Notes: generated from the letters alone by a model not told the origin. DNA of 64,000 bases from Cognatilysobacter tabacisoli (GCF_003586305.1 NZ_KZ987400.1:468635-532634); one strand, 5' to 3'. Numbered from the stretch's first letter, positions 1 through 9,118 are shown. Numbers and translations: made by a program.

Positions 1-1
1 C

Positions 2-301
2 GAGGCGCGGCTCGACTGGTCGCTGCCTGCGCGCACGCTCGCCAACAAGGTGCGTGCGTTCAACCCGTGGCCAATGGCCGAGGCCGTCGTCGCCGGCGAG
101 CGCCTGCGCGTGCACGGCGCGGTCGCGCTCGACGAGGCGCACGACGCCGTGCCCGGCACGCTGCTGCGCGCCGGCCGCGACGGCCTCGACGTCGCCTGCG
201 GCGACGGCGCGCTGCGGATCCGCGTGCTGCAGCGCGATGGCGGCAAGGCGATCACCGCCGCCGACTACCTCAACGGCCGGCCCGACCTGAGGGGCGGATG
301 A
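2..301 (+). CDS. fmt: Methionyl-tRNA formyltransferase, C-terminal part (5' end outside window)
   Basis: Transfers a formyl group from 10-formyl-tetrahydrofolate to Met-tRNAfMet for translation initiation in the cytoplasm. Only the C-terminal tRNA-binding domain is in the window, about 99 residues. It includes the family-typical stretches KVRAFNPWP and, near the end, [19 protein letters not shown]. The frame is open from the first bases, so the gene enters from the left edge. Its TGA overlaps the rsmB ATG in an ATGA, the usual def-fmt-rsmB arrangement, which supports both calls. The catalytic N-terminal domain cannot be checked here. Confidence 0.93.
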   Translation, partial: EARLDWSLPARTLANKVRAFNPWPMAEAVVAGERLRVHGAVALDEAHDAVPGTLLRAGRDGLDVACGDGALRIRVLQRDGGKAITAADYLNGRPDLRGG

Positions 302-1587
302 GCGGCGGCGCGTCGCGCGTCGCGGCGGCGCGCGTGCTCGATGCGGTGCTGCACCGCGGCCGCTCGCTGAAGGGCGAGCTTGCCGCCGTCTTGCCGACGG
401 TGCCCGACCCGCGCGACCGCGCGCTGGTCGAGGCCATCTGCTACGCCGTGCTGCGCCAGCCGGCGCGCTTCGAGTCCGCGCTCGCCGCGTGGGTCGCGCG
501 CCCGTTGCCGGCGCGCGACGGGGAGCTGCGCGCACTGCTGCTCGCCGGGCTCGCCCAGCTCGATCCGCTCGGCCTGCCGCCGCACGCCGCGGTGGCCGCG
601 ACGGTCGAGGCCGCGCGCGGCCTCGGTCGGCCGCACCAGGCGGGCATGGTCAACGCGATCCTGCGCCGCGCGCAGCGCGAGGGACTGCCGGCCGGCGATC
701 CGCACGCGCACTGGCCGCGCTGGCTGCGCGACGCGATCGCGCGCGACTGGCCGGACGATGCCGCCGCCGTGCTCGACGCCAGCGCGCAGGCGCCGCCGCT
801 GTGGCTGCGCGTGAACCGTCGCCGCCTCACGCGCGACGCCTACGCGGCGCAGCTGCGTGAGGCCGGCTTCGAGCCGCGCATCGACGATTCGCTCCCCGAT
901 GCGATCGAACTGGCGCACGCAGTGCCGGTGGCGACGCTGCCGGGCTTCGCCGACGGCGCGGTGTCGGTGCAGGACGCCGCCGCTCAGCGCGTCGCCGATG
1001 CGCTCGCGCCGCCGCCGGGTGCGCGTGTGCTCGACGCCTGCGCCGCGCCGGGCGGCAAGACCGCGCACCTGCTCGAGCGCGACGCGTCGCTGCGGCTGAC
1101 CGCGCTCGACGTCGATGCCGGCCGCCTCGCGCAGGTGCGCATGACGCTGGAGCGGCTGCGCATCGGCAAGTCGGCGCGGCTGGTCGCGGCCGACGCCACC
1201 GACGTGGCCGCGTGGTGGGACGACGTGCCGTTCGACGCGGTGCTGCTCGACGCGCCGTGCTCGGCGACCGGCATCGTGCGCCGCCAGCCGGACGTGCTGC
1301 TGCACCGGCGCGCGTCCGACCTCGATGCGCTGGTCGCGCTGCAGGCGCGGCTGCTCGATGCGCTGTGGAGCACGCTCGCGCCGGGCGGCGTGCTGCTGTA
1401 CGCGACCTGTTCGATCCTGGCCGCCGAGAACGCAGGGCAGGTCAACGCGTTCCTAGCGCGCACGCCCGACGCCATCGCCGAGCCGCTCGACGCGCGCTAT
1501 GGACGCGCCAGCGGCGCCGGCCGCCAGCGGCCGCCGGGCGAGCACGGGCACGACGGCTTCTACTACGCGCGGCTGCGCAGGCGCTGA
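298..1587 (+). CDS. rsmB: 16S rRNA (cytosine-967-C5)-methyltransferase RsmB
   Basis: SAM-dependent methylation of C967 of 16S rRNA. The product has 429 residues, normal for the family. The N-terminal NusB-like RNA-binding domain occupies roughly residues 1-140 (start [17 protein letters not shown]). The Rossmann methyltransferase domain follows, with the SAM motif [16 protein letters not shown] and the catalytic-cysteine motif [17 protein letters not shown], plus [11 protein letters not shown] downstream. The ATG at 298 was chosen because it overlaps the fmt stop (ATGA, translational coupling) and begins exactly where the NusB homology begins. Longer upstream starts would run across fmt. Confidence 0.95.
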   Translation: MSGGASRVAAARVLDAVLHRGRSLKGELAAVLPTVPDPRDRALVEAICYAVLRQPARFESALAAWVARPLPARDGELRALLLAGLAQLDPLGLPPHAAVAATVEAARGLGRPHQAGMVNAILRRAQREGLPAGDPHAHWPRWLRDAIARDWPDDAAAVLDASAQAPPLWLRVNRRRLTRDAYAAQLREAGFEPRIDDSLPDAIELAHAVPVATLPGFADGAVSVQDAAAQRVADALAPPPGARVLDACAAPGGKTAHLLERDASLRLTALDVDAGRLAQVRMTLERLRIGKSARLVAADATDVAAWWDDVPFDAVLLDAPCSATGIVRRQPDVLLHRRASDLDALVALQARLLDALWSTLAPGGVLLYATCSILAAENAGQVNAFLARTPDAIAEPLDARYGRASGAGRQRPPGEHGHDGFYYARLRRR

Positions 1588-1609
1588 CGCGTCCCAGCGC
1601 GGGGCTCCG

Positions 1610-1615
1610 TATCAT
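1610..1615 (+). promoter_or_regulatory. Possible -10 element (TATCAT) of a leaderless promoter
   Basis: TATCAT lies 6 nt before the ATG at 1622, so transcription would start at or next to the start codon. No convincing -35 hexamer is seen. The spacing matches other putative leaderless promoters in this window (hemC, the 38.8 kb esterase, lptM). Confidence 0.35.
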
Positions 1616-1621
1616 TCGCGG

Positions 1622-3295
1622 ATGCCGAAGACCTCGATCGCCCGCGACACGTGGCTGTTCTGGATCGTCGCCGCGCTGATGCTCGGCGCCGGCCTTGGCC
1701 TGCGCGATCCGTGGCCGGCCGACGAGCCGCGCTTCGCGCTCGTCGCCCGGCAGATGGTCGAGAGCGGCGACTGGCTGTTCCCGCACCGCGGCATCGAGCT
1801 GTACTCGGACAAGCCGCCGCTGTTCATGTGGCTGCAGGCGGCGGCGTACACATTCGTGCGCGAGTGGCGCGTGGCGTTCCTGCTGCCGTCGCTGCTCGCG
1901 TCGCTCGGCACGCTGTGGCTGGTGGTCGACCTCGGCCGCCGACTGTGGAACCGCCGCGTCGGCCTGTACGCCGGCTGGGCGCTGCTGCTGGCGCTGCAGT
2001 TCACGTGGCAGGCGAAGAAGGCGCAGATCGATCCGGTTGTGGTGTTCTGGATCACGCTGGCCAACTACGGCCTGCTGCGCCACGTGCTGCAGGTCGCGCG
2101 CCAGCGCGGGCCGGACTGGACGATGTGGATGCTCGGCTGGGCCGCCGCCGGGCTGGGCACGATTACCAAGGGCGTCGGCGCGATCGCGCTGCTGATGCTG
2201 GTGCCGGCCGGGATCGCGTCGCTGCGCGGCTGGGACGTGCGCGTGCACGTCAGGGACCCGCGGTTCTGGCTGGGTCCGCTCGCGTTCGCGCTGGCCGCAT
2301 GCGTGTGGCTGGTGCCGATGCTGCTCGCCGCGTTCGGCAACGGCTCGGCCGAGTACCGCGCGTACGTCAACGACATCCTGCTTCGGCAGACCGCCAAGCG
2401 TTACGGCGCGTCGTGGGACCACGGCCAGCCGCCGTGGTACTTCCTCGAAGTGATGGCGCTGATGTGGCTGCCGACCGCGCTCGCGCTGCCGTGGGCGCTG
2501 CCGGCGTGGTGGCGCCGCCTGCGCCGGCGCGACCCGCGCTACCTGCTGCCGCTGGCGTGGTGGGCGCTGGTGATCGTGTTCTTCAGCATCCCGGCCGGCA
2601 AGCGCGACATGTACATCCTGCCGGCGCTGCCGATGGTGGCGCTGGCGCTGGCGCCGCTGCTGCCGGGGCTGATGCGCAAGCTCGCGGTGCGGCGCGCGGC
2701 CCTCGGCTTCACGGTGGCGCTGCCGGCGCTGCTGCTGCTGGCGGGGCTGGCGATGTGGTTCGGCGAGCCCGGCTTCGAGCGCCGGCTCGTCGACGACCGC
2801 GGCCTGGGCCGCGAACTGCCCGCGCTCGCGGCCACGCTCGCCGCGATCGGCGCGTTCGGCCTCGCCGCGGCGCTGTGGGCCGGGCAGCGCCGCGCGTTCG
2901 GGGCGCTGGTGGCCGGACTGGTCGCGCTGTGGGTCGGCTTCGGCGTGATGCTCGCGCCGCTGCTCAATGACTCGTCGTCCGCCCGCGGCCTGATGCGCGA
3001 GGTCGACCGGCGCATCGGCGCCGACGGGCAGCTCGCGCTGGTCGCGTGGCGCGAACAGAACCTGCTGATGGCCGTGCGCCCGGCGACGACGTTCGGCTTC
3101 AAGCTGGACTTCGCCGAGCAGATGCGCCGCGGGCTGGCGTGGCAGCGCGAGGCGCCGGCGACGCGCTGGCTGCTGGTGCAGGACGTCGCGCTGGCCGACT
3201 GCGTCGACGCGTCGCGCACCGTGCACCTGGGCAGCGCCAACCGGCGCGGCTGGACGCTGGTGCCGGGCGACGCTGCGCGCGGCTGCGCGCCGTAG
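1622..3295 (+). CDS. ArnT/PMT-family membrane glycosyltransferase
   Basis: Integral inner-membrane glycosyltransferase of 557 residues in the ArnT/dolichyl-phosphate-mannose transferase (GT-C) superfamily. These enzymes move a sugar from a polyprenyl-phosphate donor to an acceptor on the periplasmic side, often lipid A. The family signature PWPADEPRFALVARQMVESG (Asp-Glu before the first periplasmic loop) is at residues 29-48. About a dozen hydrophobic helices follow, including a block near residues 215-260, and the usual soluble C-terminal tail. The ATG at 1622 starts just before the first helix. No arn/pmr sugar-nucleotide genes are nearby, so aminoarabinose transfer is not implied; donor and acceptor are unknown. 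Confidence 0.82.
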   Translation: MPKTSIARDTWLFWIVAALMLGAGLGLRDPWPADEPRFALVARQMVESGDWLFPHRGIELYSDKPPLFMWLQAAAYTFVREWRVAFLLPSLLASLGTLWLVVDLGRRLWNRRVGLYAGWALLLALQFTWQAKKAQIDPVVVFWITLANYGLLRHVLQVARQRGPDWTMWMLGWAAAGLGTITKGVGAIALLMLVPAGIASLRGWDVRVHVRDPRFWLGPLAFALAACVWLVPMLLAAFGNGSAEYRAYVNDILLRQTAKRYGASWDHGQPPWYFLEVMALMWLPTALALPWALPAWWRRLRRRDPRYLLPLAWWALVIVFFSIPAGKRDMYILPALPMVALALAPLLPGLMRKLAVRRAALGFTVALPALLLLAGLAMWFGEPGFERRLVDDRGLGRELPALAATLAAIGAFGLAAALWAGQRRAFGALVAGLVALWVGFGVMLAPLLNDSSSARGLMREVDRRIGADGQLALVAWREQNLLMAVRPATTFGFKLDFAEQMRRGLAWQREAPATRWLLVQDVALADCVDASRTVHLGSANRRGWTLVPGDAARGCAP

Positions 3296-3307
3296 CGCCG
3301 CGCGGCG

Positions 3308-4171
3308 TCAGGCGTCGCGCGCGGCTACGCGCAGGTCCGGCAGCGGCCGCGCCGCGAATTCCTGCAGGTGCCGGTCGAGCCCGCGTTCGGCGCGAATGCG
3401 CCGGGTCGCGCGGGTGTCGGCCAGCAGCGCGTCGTTCGGGCTGGCGCCCTCCTCGTGGCGCTCCGGGTGGTACAGGTGCGTGGCCAGCCCGGCGAAGCGC
3501 AGCGAGCGCCGCTGCAGCCCGGCGTGGAACGCGCGCTGGGCGAGGTCCTTGTCCTCGCGGCCCCAGCCCTCGTAGCGCTCGTCGAAGCCGTTGATCGCGA
3601 CCAGGTCGTCGCGCCACCAGCCCTGGTTGCAGGTCTTGATCGCGCTGCCGCTCCGGCCGGCCGACGCGCGCAGCGACAGCGCGGCCAGCGGCGGCACCCG
3701 CAGCGTGTGGCGGCGCCGGGTCAGGCCGCGGTCGAAGAAGCGCAGGCGGTCGGTCTCACCGGACAGCAGGCGGTCGCGGCCGACCGCGTCGGTGAGCACG
3801 CGCATGCCCTGCACGAAGCTGCCGCGTTCGGCCGCGCGCAGGTGGTCCTCGACGAAGCGCGGGTGCGCGACCATGTCGCCGTCGAGCAGCAGCACGTAGT
3901 CGCCCGTCGTCGCCGCGATCGCGCGGTTGCGCGCGAGCGCGACGCGAAAGCCGCGGTCCTCGACCCAGCTGTGGCGCAGCGGCACCGGGTAGTCGCGCGC
4001 GAGCCGCTCGATCAGCGCGCGGGTGTCGTCGCGCGAACCGTCGTCGGCGACGACCACCTCGTGCGGCGGCACGGTCTGCCGGGCCAGCGCCTGCAGCGCG
4101 CGCTCGAGCGCCTGCGGCCAGTTGTAGGTGGTGATGACCACGCTCGCGCGGGCCGGTCGTTCGCTCTGCAT
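3308..4171 (-). CDS. GT2-family glycosyltransferase
   Basis: Cytoplasmic GT-A glycosyltransferase of 287 residues. The N-terminus SVVITTYNWPQALERALQAL and VVADDGSRDDT are the nucleotide-sugar-binding start of a GT2 fold. LLLDGDMVAHPRFVEDH holds the D-x-D metal site, and FDERYEGWGREDKDLAQR is the C-terminal acidic ED motif typical of chondroitin-synthase-like and galactosyl GT2 enzymes. The gene lies 3 nt downstream of another GT2 gene on the same strand, so the two are probably co-transcribed. The context (ArnT-like enzyme, CDP-glycerol transferase, acyltransferase) points to LPS or surface glycan assembly. The sugar substrate cannot be read from sequence. Confidence 0.85.
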   Translation of the reverse strand: MQSERPARASVVITTYNWPQALERALQALARQTVPPHEVVVADDGSRDDTRALIERLARDYPVPLRHSWVEDRGFRVALARNRAIAATTGDYVLLLDGDMVAHPRFVEDHLRAAERGSFVQGMRVLTDAVGRDRLLSGETDRLRFFDRGLTRRRHTLRVPPLAALSLRASAGRSGSAIKTCNQGWWRDDLVAINGFDERYEGWGREDKDLAQRAFHAGLQRRSLRFAGLATHLYHPERHEEGASPNDALLADTRATRRIRAERGLDRHLQEFAARPLPDLRVAARDA

Positions 4172-4174
4172 CGC

Positions 4175-4930
4175 TCAGTCCACGCGCTGCCCGTTGCGCA
4201 GCATCCACAGCATGATCGTCTTCTGCCGCACGTAGTTGGCACGCACGTACGCATAGACCAGCCCGTGCCAGCCGTCGAGGAAGCCGGCGCGCAGCACGTA
4301 GCCGCGCCAGAACCGCCACGCCGGCGCCAGCACCAGCTTGGCCAGCGTCGCGCGCTTGCCGCGGGCGAAGTCGTGCTCGGCCATCATCCGCGCGTAGCGC
4401 TGGGTCTTGGCCAGCTGCTGGTCCAGCGAGCGGTACGGATGGTGGACGAGGTCGCCGCGCAGCGTGCGCACGGCGCCGTCGACGCTGGCCGCCTCGTGCA
4501 CCTCGCGGGTGCCGCGCCAGCCGCCGCGGCGGCGGTCGAACAGCCGCAGCACGCGGTCCGGATACGCGTTGCCGTGGCGGAGGAACTTGCCGAAGTACTC
4601 GCTGAGCCGGGCGAAGCGGTAGGCGGCCGCGCCGTCGAAGCCGCGCGCGCGCTCGGCCTCGATCGCCTCGCGCAGCGGCGGGGAGACGCGCTCGTCGGCG
4701 TCCAGGCACAGCACCCAGTCGTGCGCCGCCTGCTCGATCGCGAACTGCTTCTGGCTGCGGAAGCCGTCGAACGCCCGCTGCAGCACGCGCGCGCCGCGCT
4801 GCGCGGCGATCGCGACGGTGTCGTCGGTCGAGAACGAATCGACCACGACGACCTCGTCGCAGAACGCGAGCGACGCGAGGCAGTCGCCGATGCGGTCGGC
4901 CTCGTTGAACGCGATAATGACCGCCGACAG
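4175..4930 (-). CDS. GT2-family glycosyltransferase (WaaE/KdtX-like), probable CTG start
   Basis: Glycosyltransferase of the WaaE/KdtX type, which adds sugars to the LPS inner core. Seen: VDSFSTDDT, LCLDADERVSPPL (D-x-D), YPDRVLRLFDRRRGGW and WRFWRGYVLRAGFLDGWHG, all typical of the family. The first ordinary start in frame (GTG at 4846) would delete the first beta strand. The conserved N-terminus, LSAVIIAFNEADRIGDCLAS, is encoded upstream in the same frame and begins at CTG 4930. An in-frame TAG lies further upstream with no ATG, GTG or TTG between it and 4846. I therefore place the start at CTG 4930, giving 251 residues. No Shine-Dalgarno is visible. The divergent gene starts 35 nt away. Confidence 0.75.
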   Translation of the reverse strand: MSAVIIAFNEADRIGDCLASLAFCDEVVVVDSFSTDDTVAIAAQRGARVLQRAFDGFRSQKQFAIEQAAHDWVLCLDADERVSPPLREAIEAERARGFDGAAAYRFARLSEYFGKFLRHGNAYPDRVLRLFDRRRGGWRGTREVHEAASVDGAVRTLRGDLVHHPYRSLDQQLAKTQRYARMMAEHDFARGKRATLAKLVLAPAWRFWRGYVLRAGFLDGWHGLVYAYVRANYVRQKTIMLWMLRNGQRVD

Positions 4931-4964
4931 CGGGACCCGCTGCGGGGATGGCGAGGAAAGGCTG

Positions 4965-6014
4965 ATGGCGGAGTACCTGTTGTTCGCGACCGAGCGCTAC
5001 GCGCTGCCCATCCTGCAGCCGCTGGCCGACGCGCTGCAAGCCAAGGGCCTGCCCGTGTGCGCGCTGTTCGTCGACGGCGCCGCCGGCGCGCGCCTGGCCG
5101 AGCCGGTGCGCATGGTCACCGTGCGCGAGGCCGCCCGGCTTCGCCCGCGCGCGGTGTTCAGCGCCGCCAACTGGGTGCCGCCGTTCATCAGCGGCGCCAA
5201 GGTGCAGCTGTTCCACGGCTTCAACGTCGAGAAGCGCGACGACGCGCGCGGTCACTTCCGCGTGCGCGGCCTGTTCGGCCTCTACTGCACGCAGGGCCCG
5301 GCGACGACCGCGCCGTTCAAGGCGCTGGCCGCGCGGCACCGGCACTTCGCCGTGGTCGAGACCGGCTGGCCGAAGCTCGACCCGCTGTTCCACGACGACC
5401 GGGGCGCGTCCGCCGCGCTGCGCGCGCCGGCGAACGACCGGCCCGTGGTGCTGTTCGCGTCGACGTTCACCGAGCGCCTGAGCGCCGCGCCGCACCTGTT
5501 CGATGCGATCGCCGCCGAGATCGCGCGCGGCGACCGCTACTGGCTGCTGACCCTGCACCCGAAGACCGCGCCGGCGCTGGTCGAGCGCTACCGCGCGCTG
5601 GCCGGCGACAACGCCGCGTGGGTCGAGAGCGAACAGCTGGTCGCGGCCGAGCGCGCCGCCGACGTGCTGGTCGCCGACACGACCTCGGTCGTCTCGGAGT
5701 TCGTGGTCCAGCGCAAGCCGGTGGTGACGTTCCGCAACCGCGCGCCGAAGCCGCACATGCTCGACTTCGACGACCCCGCGCGGCTGCCGGCGATGCTGGA
5801 GCGCGCGTTCGCGCCCGACGACGCGCTGCGCGCGCACATCGCCGCGTACGCCGACGAGATCCATCCGTACCGCGACGGCTATTCGTCCAACCGGGTGCTC
5901 GCGGCGACCGAGGCGGTGATCGCCGGGCGCCTCGGCCGCCTCGGCAGGAAGCCGCTGGCCGCGCGGCTGCGCGCGCTGCAGATCCGTGCGGCGATGAACT
6001 ACTGGTGGCCGTGA
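4965..6014 (+). CDS. CDP-glycerol glycerophosphotransferase-family protein
   Basis: Protein of 349 residues resembling the CDP-glycerol:poly(glycerophosphate) glycerophosphotransferase family (GT-B-like fold). Seen: FHGFNVEKRDDARGHF (the family's HG motif after a strand), LFASTFTERLSAAPHL, LLTLHPKTAPALV and, near the C-terminus, ADVLVADTTSVVSEFVVQRKPVV, which matches the family's D-x-S-S-x-x-x-E active region. In Gram-negatives such proteins usually decorate LPS or capsule. The start codon lies 35 nt from the divergent GT2 gene, so both may share a control region. ATG 4965 is preceded by an AGGAAAGG-like purine stretch. The actual substrate is unknown. Confidence 0.75.
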   Translation: MAEYLLFATERYALPILQPLADALQAKGLPVCALFVDGAAGARLAEPVRMVTVREAARLRPRAVFSAANWVPPFISGAKVQLFHGFNVEKRDDARGHFRVRGLFGLYCTQGPATTAPFKALAARHRHFAVVETGWPKLDPLFHDDRGASAALRAPANDRPVVLFASTFTERLSAAPHLFDAIAAEIARGDRYWLLTLHPKTAPALVERYRALAGDNAAWVESEQLVAAERAADVLVADTTSVVSEFVVQRKPVVTFRNRAPKPHMLDFDDPARLPAMLERAFAPDDALRAHIAAYADEIHPYRDGYSSNRVLAATEAVIAGRLGRLGRKPLAARLRALQIRAAMNYWWP

Positions 6015-6036
6015 CGCGACGGCCGCGCGGGTAGGC

Positions 6037-7590
6037 CTACCAGCGCAGCGGACGGGTCGCGAGCACGGCGGAAAGCCGGTCCTGCAGCGCGATCGCGTCC
6101 GCTTCGGGGATGAAGCGCAGCCGCAGCGGCGGCGCCATCGGGCCGGCGCCGGCGGTGTCCAGCCACAGCGACGCGGTGCCGCAGCGGCGGTCGATCGGCG
6201 AGCGGCTCAGGTGCAGCGCCTGCAGCTTGTCGATCTCGGCGAAGCGCCAGCGCCGCGACCACCAGCCCTCGCGCACCGCGACCAGCGTGCCGTCGACCGC
6301 ATAGCCGGCGCGCCGCGCGTTGCGGACCGCGGCCAAGGCCGCCCATGGCAGCCACGCCAGCACCAGCAGGCCCCAAGGGCCGAAACGCGCGCTCGCGACC
6401 GCGGTCACCGCCAGCGTGACCAGCGCGCCCGGCCAGAACAGCCGCAGCCAGCTGCCGCGCGGCAGCGGCTGCCAGTCCAGCGCATCGAACCGGGCGCGCG
6501 GCAGCAGGTGGGCGACGAGCGCGTCGCAGGCATCGGGCGTGGCGATCGGCGCCAGTTCGCGCAGCGCGCGCTGCGAATGCTGGGTCTCCACCGCGACCGC
6601 GATGTCGACCTCGAGGCTGCGTCGCTTCAGCCAGCGGTGCAGCACGCCCTCGCGCAGCGTCCACGCCTGGATGCGCCGGCGCGACGCGCTGGTGCGCCAG
6701 CGCGCGAGCAGGCCGCGCTCGACCGTGAGCCGGCGTCCGTGCTCGCTGAGGCGGAACCCGTGGTATTGCAGCAGCGCGATCGCGATCGAGAACAGCCGCA
6801 GTACCAGCACGCACGCGGCGACGAACACGATCGCGCCCAGTGCGTAGTCCACCGGGCCGGACAGGTGGCTGCCGGCGTAGCCGAACACGCCCTTGCCGAC
6901 GCTCTGCATCAGCGTCGTCAGCAGCTTCGGGCTGAACTGCGAAACCGCTGCGAACGCGGCGCCGACCACCAGCATGCCGCGGTTCGACACCACGCCCAGG
7001 CGCAGCACTTCGCCCAGCGGCAGGTGCAGCAGCGTCTGCGCGTCGCCCTCTCCATCAACCGCCGCGCCGGCCGCCGGGCCCGCCGCGGCCGTCGCGGCGC
7101 CGCGGCGGCGCACCAGCGCCTCGAGCGCGAGCGCGTCGTCGAGCCGCAGCACGCGCATCTCCGCTTCCGGCCGGGTGCCGCCGGCCGACTCCAGCCGGAC
7201 CTCGGCGACGCCGAACACGCGGTGCAGCAGCGACTGCTGCACGGCGACGTTGTGGATCCGCGCGAACGGGATCACCCGCAGGCTGCGTTCGAGCAGGCCG
7301 CTGCGCACGACCAGGCGGTCGCCGTCGATGCGGTAGCGGTAGGTCAGGAACTGCCACACCGCCAGCAGCACCAGCGCGCCGACCGGGATCAGCGTCCACA
7401 GCTCGTTGCGGTCGCCGCGCTGGCCGAACACGACCAGCGCGACCAGCGGCACGATGAACTGCTTCAGCTGCGCGAGCAGCACGAACAGCCACGACATCGG
7501 GTGCAGCCGGCGATCGGCGTCCGACGGCGCCGCGTCGCCGGGGTGGGGCGGCAGCGGCGGCGGCAGCGTGGGGCCGACCTCAATCGTCAT
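6037..7590 (-). CDS. YdbT-type bacterial PH-domain membrane protein
   Basis: Membrane protein of 517 residues with repeated bPH2 (bacterial pleckstrin-homology-like) domains, as in Bacillus YdbT. A Pro-rich N-terminus is followed by two helices (about residues 34-80) and the first PH domain (YRYRIDGDRLVVRSGLLERS; IPFARIHNVAVQQSLLHRVFG). A second helix pair and PH-like segments follow (LTVERGLLARW; WWSRRWRFAEIDKLQALHLS). The function of the family is not well established; in Bacillus the YdbS/YdbT pair is linked to resistance to antimicrobial compounds. The gene overlaps the upstream YdbS-like gene by 11 nt, so the pair is translationally coupled. Confidence 0.82.
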   Translation of the reverse strand: MTIEVGPTLPPPLPPHPGDAAPSDADRRLHPMSWLFVLLAQLKQFIVPLVALVVFGQRGDRNELWTLIPVGALVLLAVWQFLTYRYRIDGDRLVVRSGLLERSLRVIPFARIHNVAVQQSLLHRVFGVAEVRLESAGGTRPEAEMRVLRLDDALALEALVRRRGAATAAAGPAAGAAVDGEGDAQTLLHLPLGEVLRLGVVSNRGMLVVGAAFAAVSQFSPKLLTTLMQSVGKGVFGYAGSHLSGPVDYALGAIVFVAACVLVLRLFSIAIALLQYHGFRLSEHGRRLTVERGLLARWRTSASRRRIQAWTLREGVLHRWLKRRSLEVDIAVAVETQHSQRALRELAPIATPDACDALVAHLLPRARFDALDWQPLPRGSWLRLFWPGALVTLAVTAVASARFGPWGLLVLAWLPWAALAAVRNARRAGYAVDGTLVAVREGWWSRRWRFAEIDKLQALHLSRSPIDRRCGTASLWLDTAGAGPMAPPLRLRFIPEADAIALQDRLSAVLATRPLRW

Positions 7591-8107
7591 CGCGGTCGAT
7601 CTGCTGGCCGAGCCGGTCGCGCAGGTGCTCGGCGTCGTCGGCGTCGAGGTTGGGGACCGTCACCGCGCTGTGGCGGGTGCCGGCGGTGTGCACCACCAGC
7701 GTGGCGAGGTGGCGCCGGCGCTGCAGCGGGCCGCGCTTGAGGTCCAGGTGCTGGACGCGGGTGATTGGAACGCGCGTCTCGCGCTGCCAGAAGCGGCCGC
7801 GTCGCACCGCGAGGCCCTCGCCGTCGAGCCGCCACGCGGTGCTCCGGTGCTGCTTGGCCCCGAGCCACGCGCCGAAAAGCGCCGCGGCCAGCGCCAGCAG
7901 CGCGGCGCCGAGCCACGGCGTCAGCAGGTCCGACACGCGCGCGAGCACCGCGCCGGCGACGGCGGCCGGCATCGCCAGCGGCAGCGCGCCGCCAAGCACC
8001 GCCAGCACCATCGCGCGGGCCGGCAGCGGCTGCCAGCCGGTCGGGACCGGGTCAGTCGGAAGCGCGTCGAGGCCGACGACGATCGCGTCGGTCGGATGCT
8101 CATTCAT
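7580..8107 (-). CDS. YdbS-type bacterial PH-domain membrane protein
   Basis: Small membrane protein of 175 residues. Two hydrophobic helices (about residues 30-55 and 62-80) precede a single bPH2 domain with TAWRLDGEGLAVRRGRFW and VPITRVQHLDLKRGPLQRRR, the same layout as Bacillus YdbS. It is the upstream partner of the YdbT-like gene, overlapping it by 11 nt, and the two probably form a membrane complex. The first ATG at 8107 is used. A second ATG 4 nt downstream is in another frame. Confidence 0.82.
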   Translation of the reverse strand: MNEHPTDAIVVGLDALPTDPVPTGWQPLPARAMVLAVLGGALPLAMPAAVAGAVLARVSDLLTPWLGAALLALAAALFGAWLGAKQHRSTAWRLDGEGLAVRRGRFWQRETRVPITRVQHLDLKRGPLQRRRHLATLVVHTAGTRHSAVTVPNLDADDAEHLRDRLGQQIDRDDD

Positions 8108-8191
8108 TCGCCGGGCTCCCGCTGGGCTGGCGTTGGCGTCGTGAGGCGTGCAGGTGCGGCATTCCGTTGTCCCCCGGTGCCCGCGCTCCGG

Positions 8192-9118
8192 TCAGCGCGG
8201 TTCGTAGTACGGGTTCTCTTCCCCGGAACCCGGCGGCCGCAGCGTATAGCGTTTGTAGGTCCACTGGTATTGGGCGGGGTCGCGGCGCGCGATGCGTTCG
8301 ACTTCGGCGTTGAGCGCGGCGACGGCGATCGCCGGGTCCGGGTCGGCGATCGCCGCCGGCGCCTCGTCGATGTGCAGCGCGAACGCCGGCTTGCCGTCGT
8401 CGCTGCCGATGCGTTCGCACCAGGCGAACAGCACCGCGGCGCCGGTGCGTTCGGCGAGGCGACCGACCAGCGTCATCGTCAACGCTGGAACGCCGAAGAA
8501 CGGCGCGAACTCGCCGTCGCCGGCCTTGGGCTGCTGGTCGGGCAGGATGCCGACGACGCCGCCGTCGCGCAGCAGCTTGAAAAGCTGGCGCACCGCCGGG
8601 CCCTCGGCGCGCACTTGGGTCACGCGGTCGGGATCGCCGTGGCTGGCGCGCACGCGGTTGAGGAAGGCCTCGCCGATCGCCGACTCCGGCGGCCGGTACA
8701 GGATCGCCAGCCGCGTGTGGTCGGCGAGCCACTGGTTCAGCAGCTCCCAGTTGCCGTGGTGCGGGGCGGCGACGATGACGCCGCGGCCGGCGGCGATCGC
8801 CGCGTCGAACCGTTCGACGCCGTGGGTCTCGCGCAGCAGCGCCAGGTTCTCGGCGCGCGGCCGCGACCACAGCCGCAGCGTCTCGACCAGCTGGCGCGCG
8901 GTCGTGCGCAGGATCGCGCGGTGCAGGTCGTCGCGCTCGGCCGGATGCAGCCCCGGGTACGCCAGCCGCAGGTTGATCCGCGCGACCCGGCTCTCGCGCA
9001 CGTCGCGGCGCAGCCACAGCGCGGCCAGCGCGTCCCCGGCGGCCATCAGCCAGCGCCACGGCAGGCGCGCGAAGGCGGCGACGAGCGCGTGCAGCGCGCG
9101 GGCGATCAGGTCGGTCAT
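8192..9118 (-). CDS. Lysophospholipid/lipid A acyltransferase, LpxL/HtrB family
   Basis: Inner-membrane acyltransferase of 308 residues related to LpxL/LpxM, which transfer an acyl chain from acyl-ACP to the lipid A precursor. Seen: an N-terminal hydrophobic anchor (about residues 8-35), the catalytic HX4E motif in VIVAAPHHGNWELLNQW, GVVGILPDQQPKAGDGEFAP and, near the end, RRDPAQYQWTYKRY, a conserved C-terminal family motif. Together with the upstream glycosyltransferases it supports an envelope-building role for this region. Whether it acts on lipid A (late acylation) or on a lipid such as ornithine or aryl polyene cannot be decided from sequence. Confidence 0.88.
   Translation of the reverse strand: MTDLIARALHALVAAFARLPWRWLMAAGDALAALWLRRDVRESRVARINLRLAYPGLHPAERDDLHRAILRTTARQLVETLRLWSRPRAENLALLRETHGVERFDAAIAAGRGVIVAAPHHGNWELLNQWLADHTRLAILYRPPESAIGEAFLNRVRASHGDPDRVTQVRAEGPAVRQLFKLLRDGGVVGILPDQQPKAGDGEFAPFFGVPALTMTLVGRLAERTGAAVLFAWCERIGSDDGKPAFALHIDEAPAAIADPDPAIAVAALNAEVERIARRDPAQYQWTYKRYTLRPPGSGEENPYYEPR

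Noticed and set aside
1442-3226. Long antisense open frame (594 codons) opposite rsmB and the ArnT-like gene
   Set aside because: Composition is Arg/Gln/His-rich shadow sequence typical of GC-rich antisense frames; no domain, and the sense genes are unmistakable.
3368-6034. 888-codon plus-strand open frame across the two GT2 genes
   Set aside because: It runs antisense to two genes with clear GT2 motifs and through the CDP-glycerol gene in the wrong frame; low-complexity shadow.
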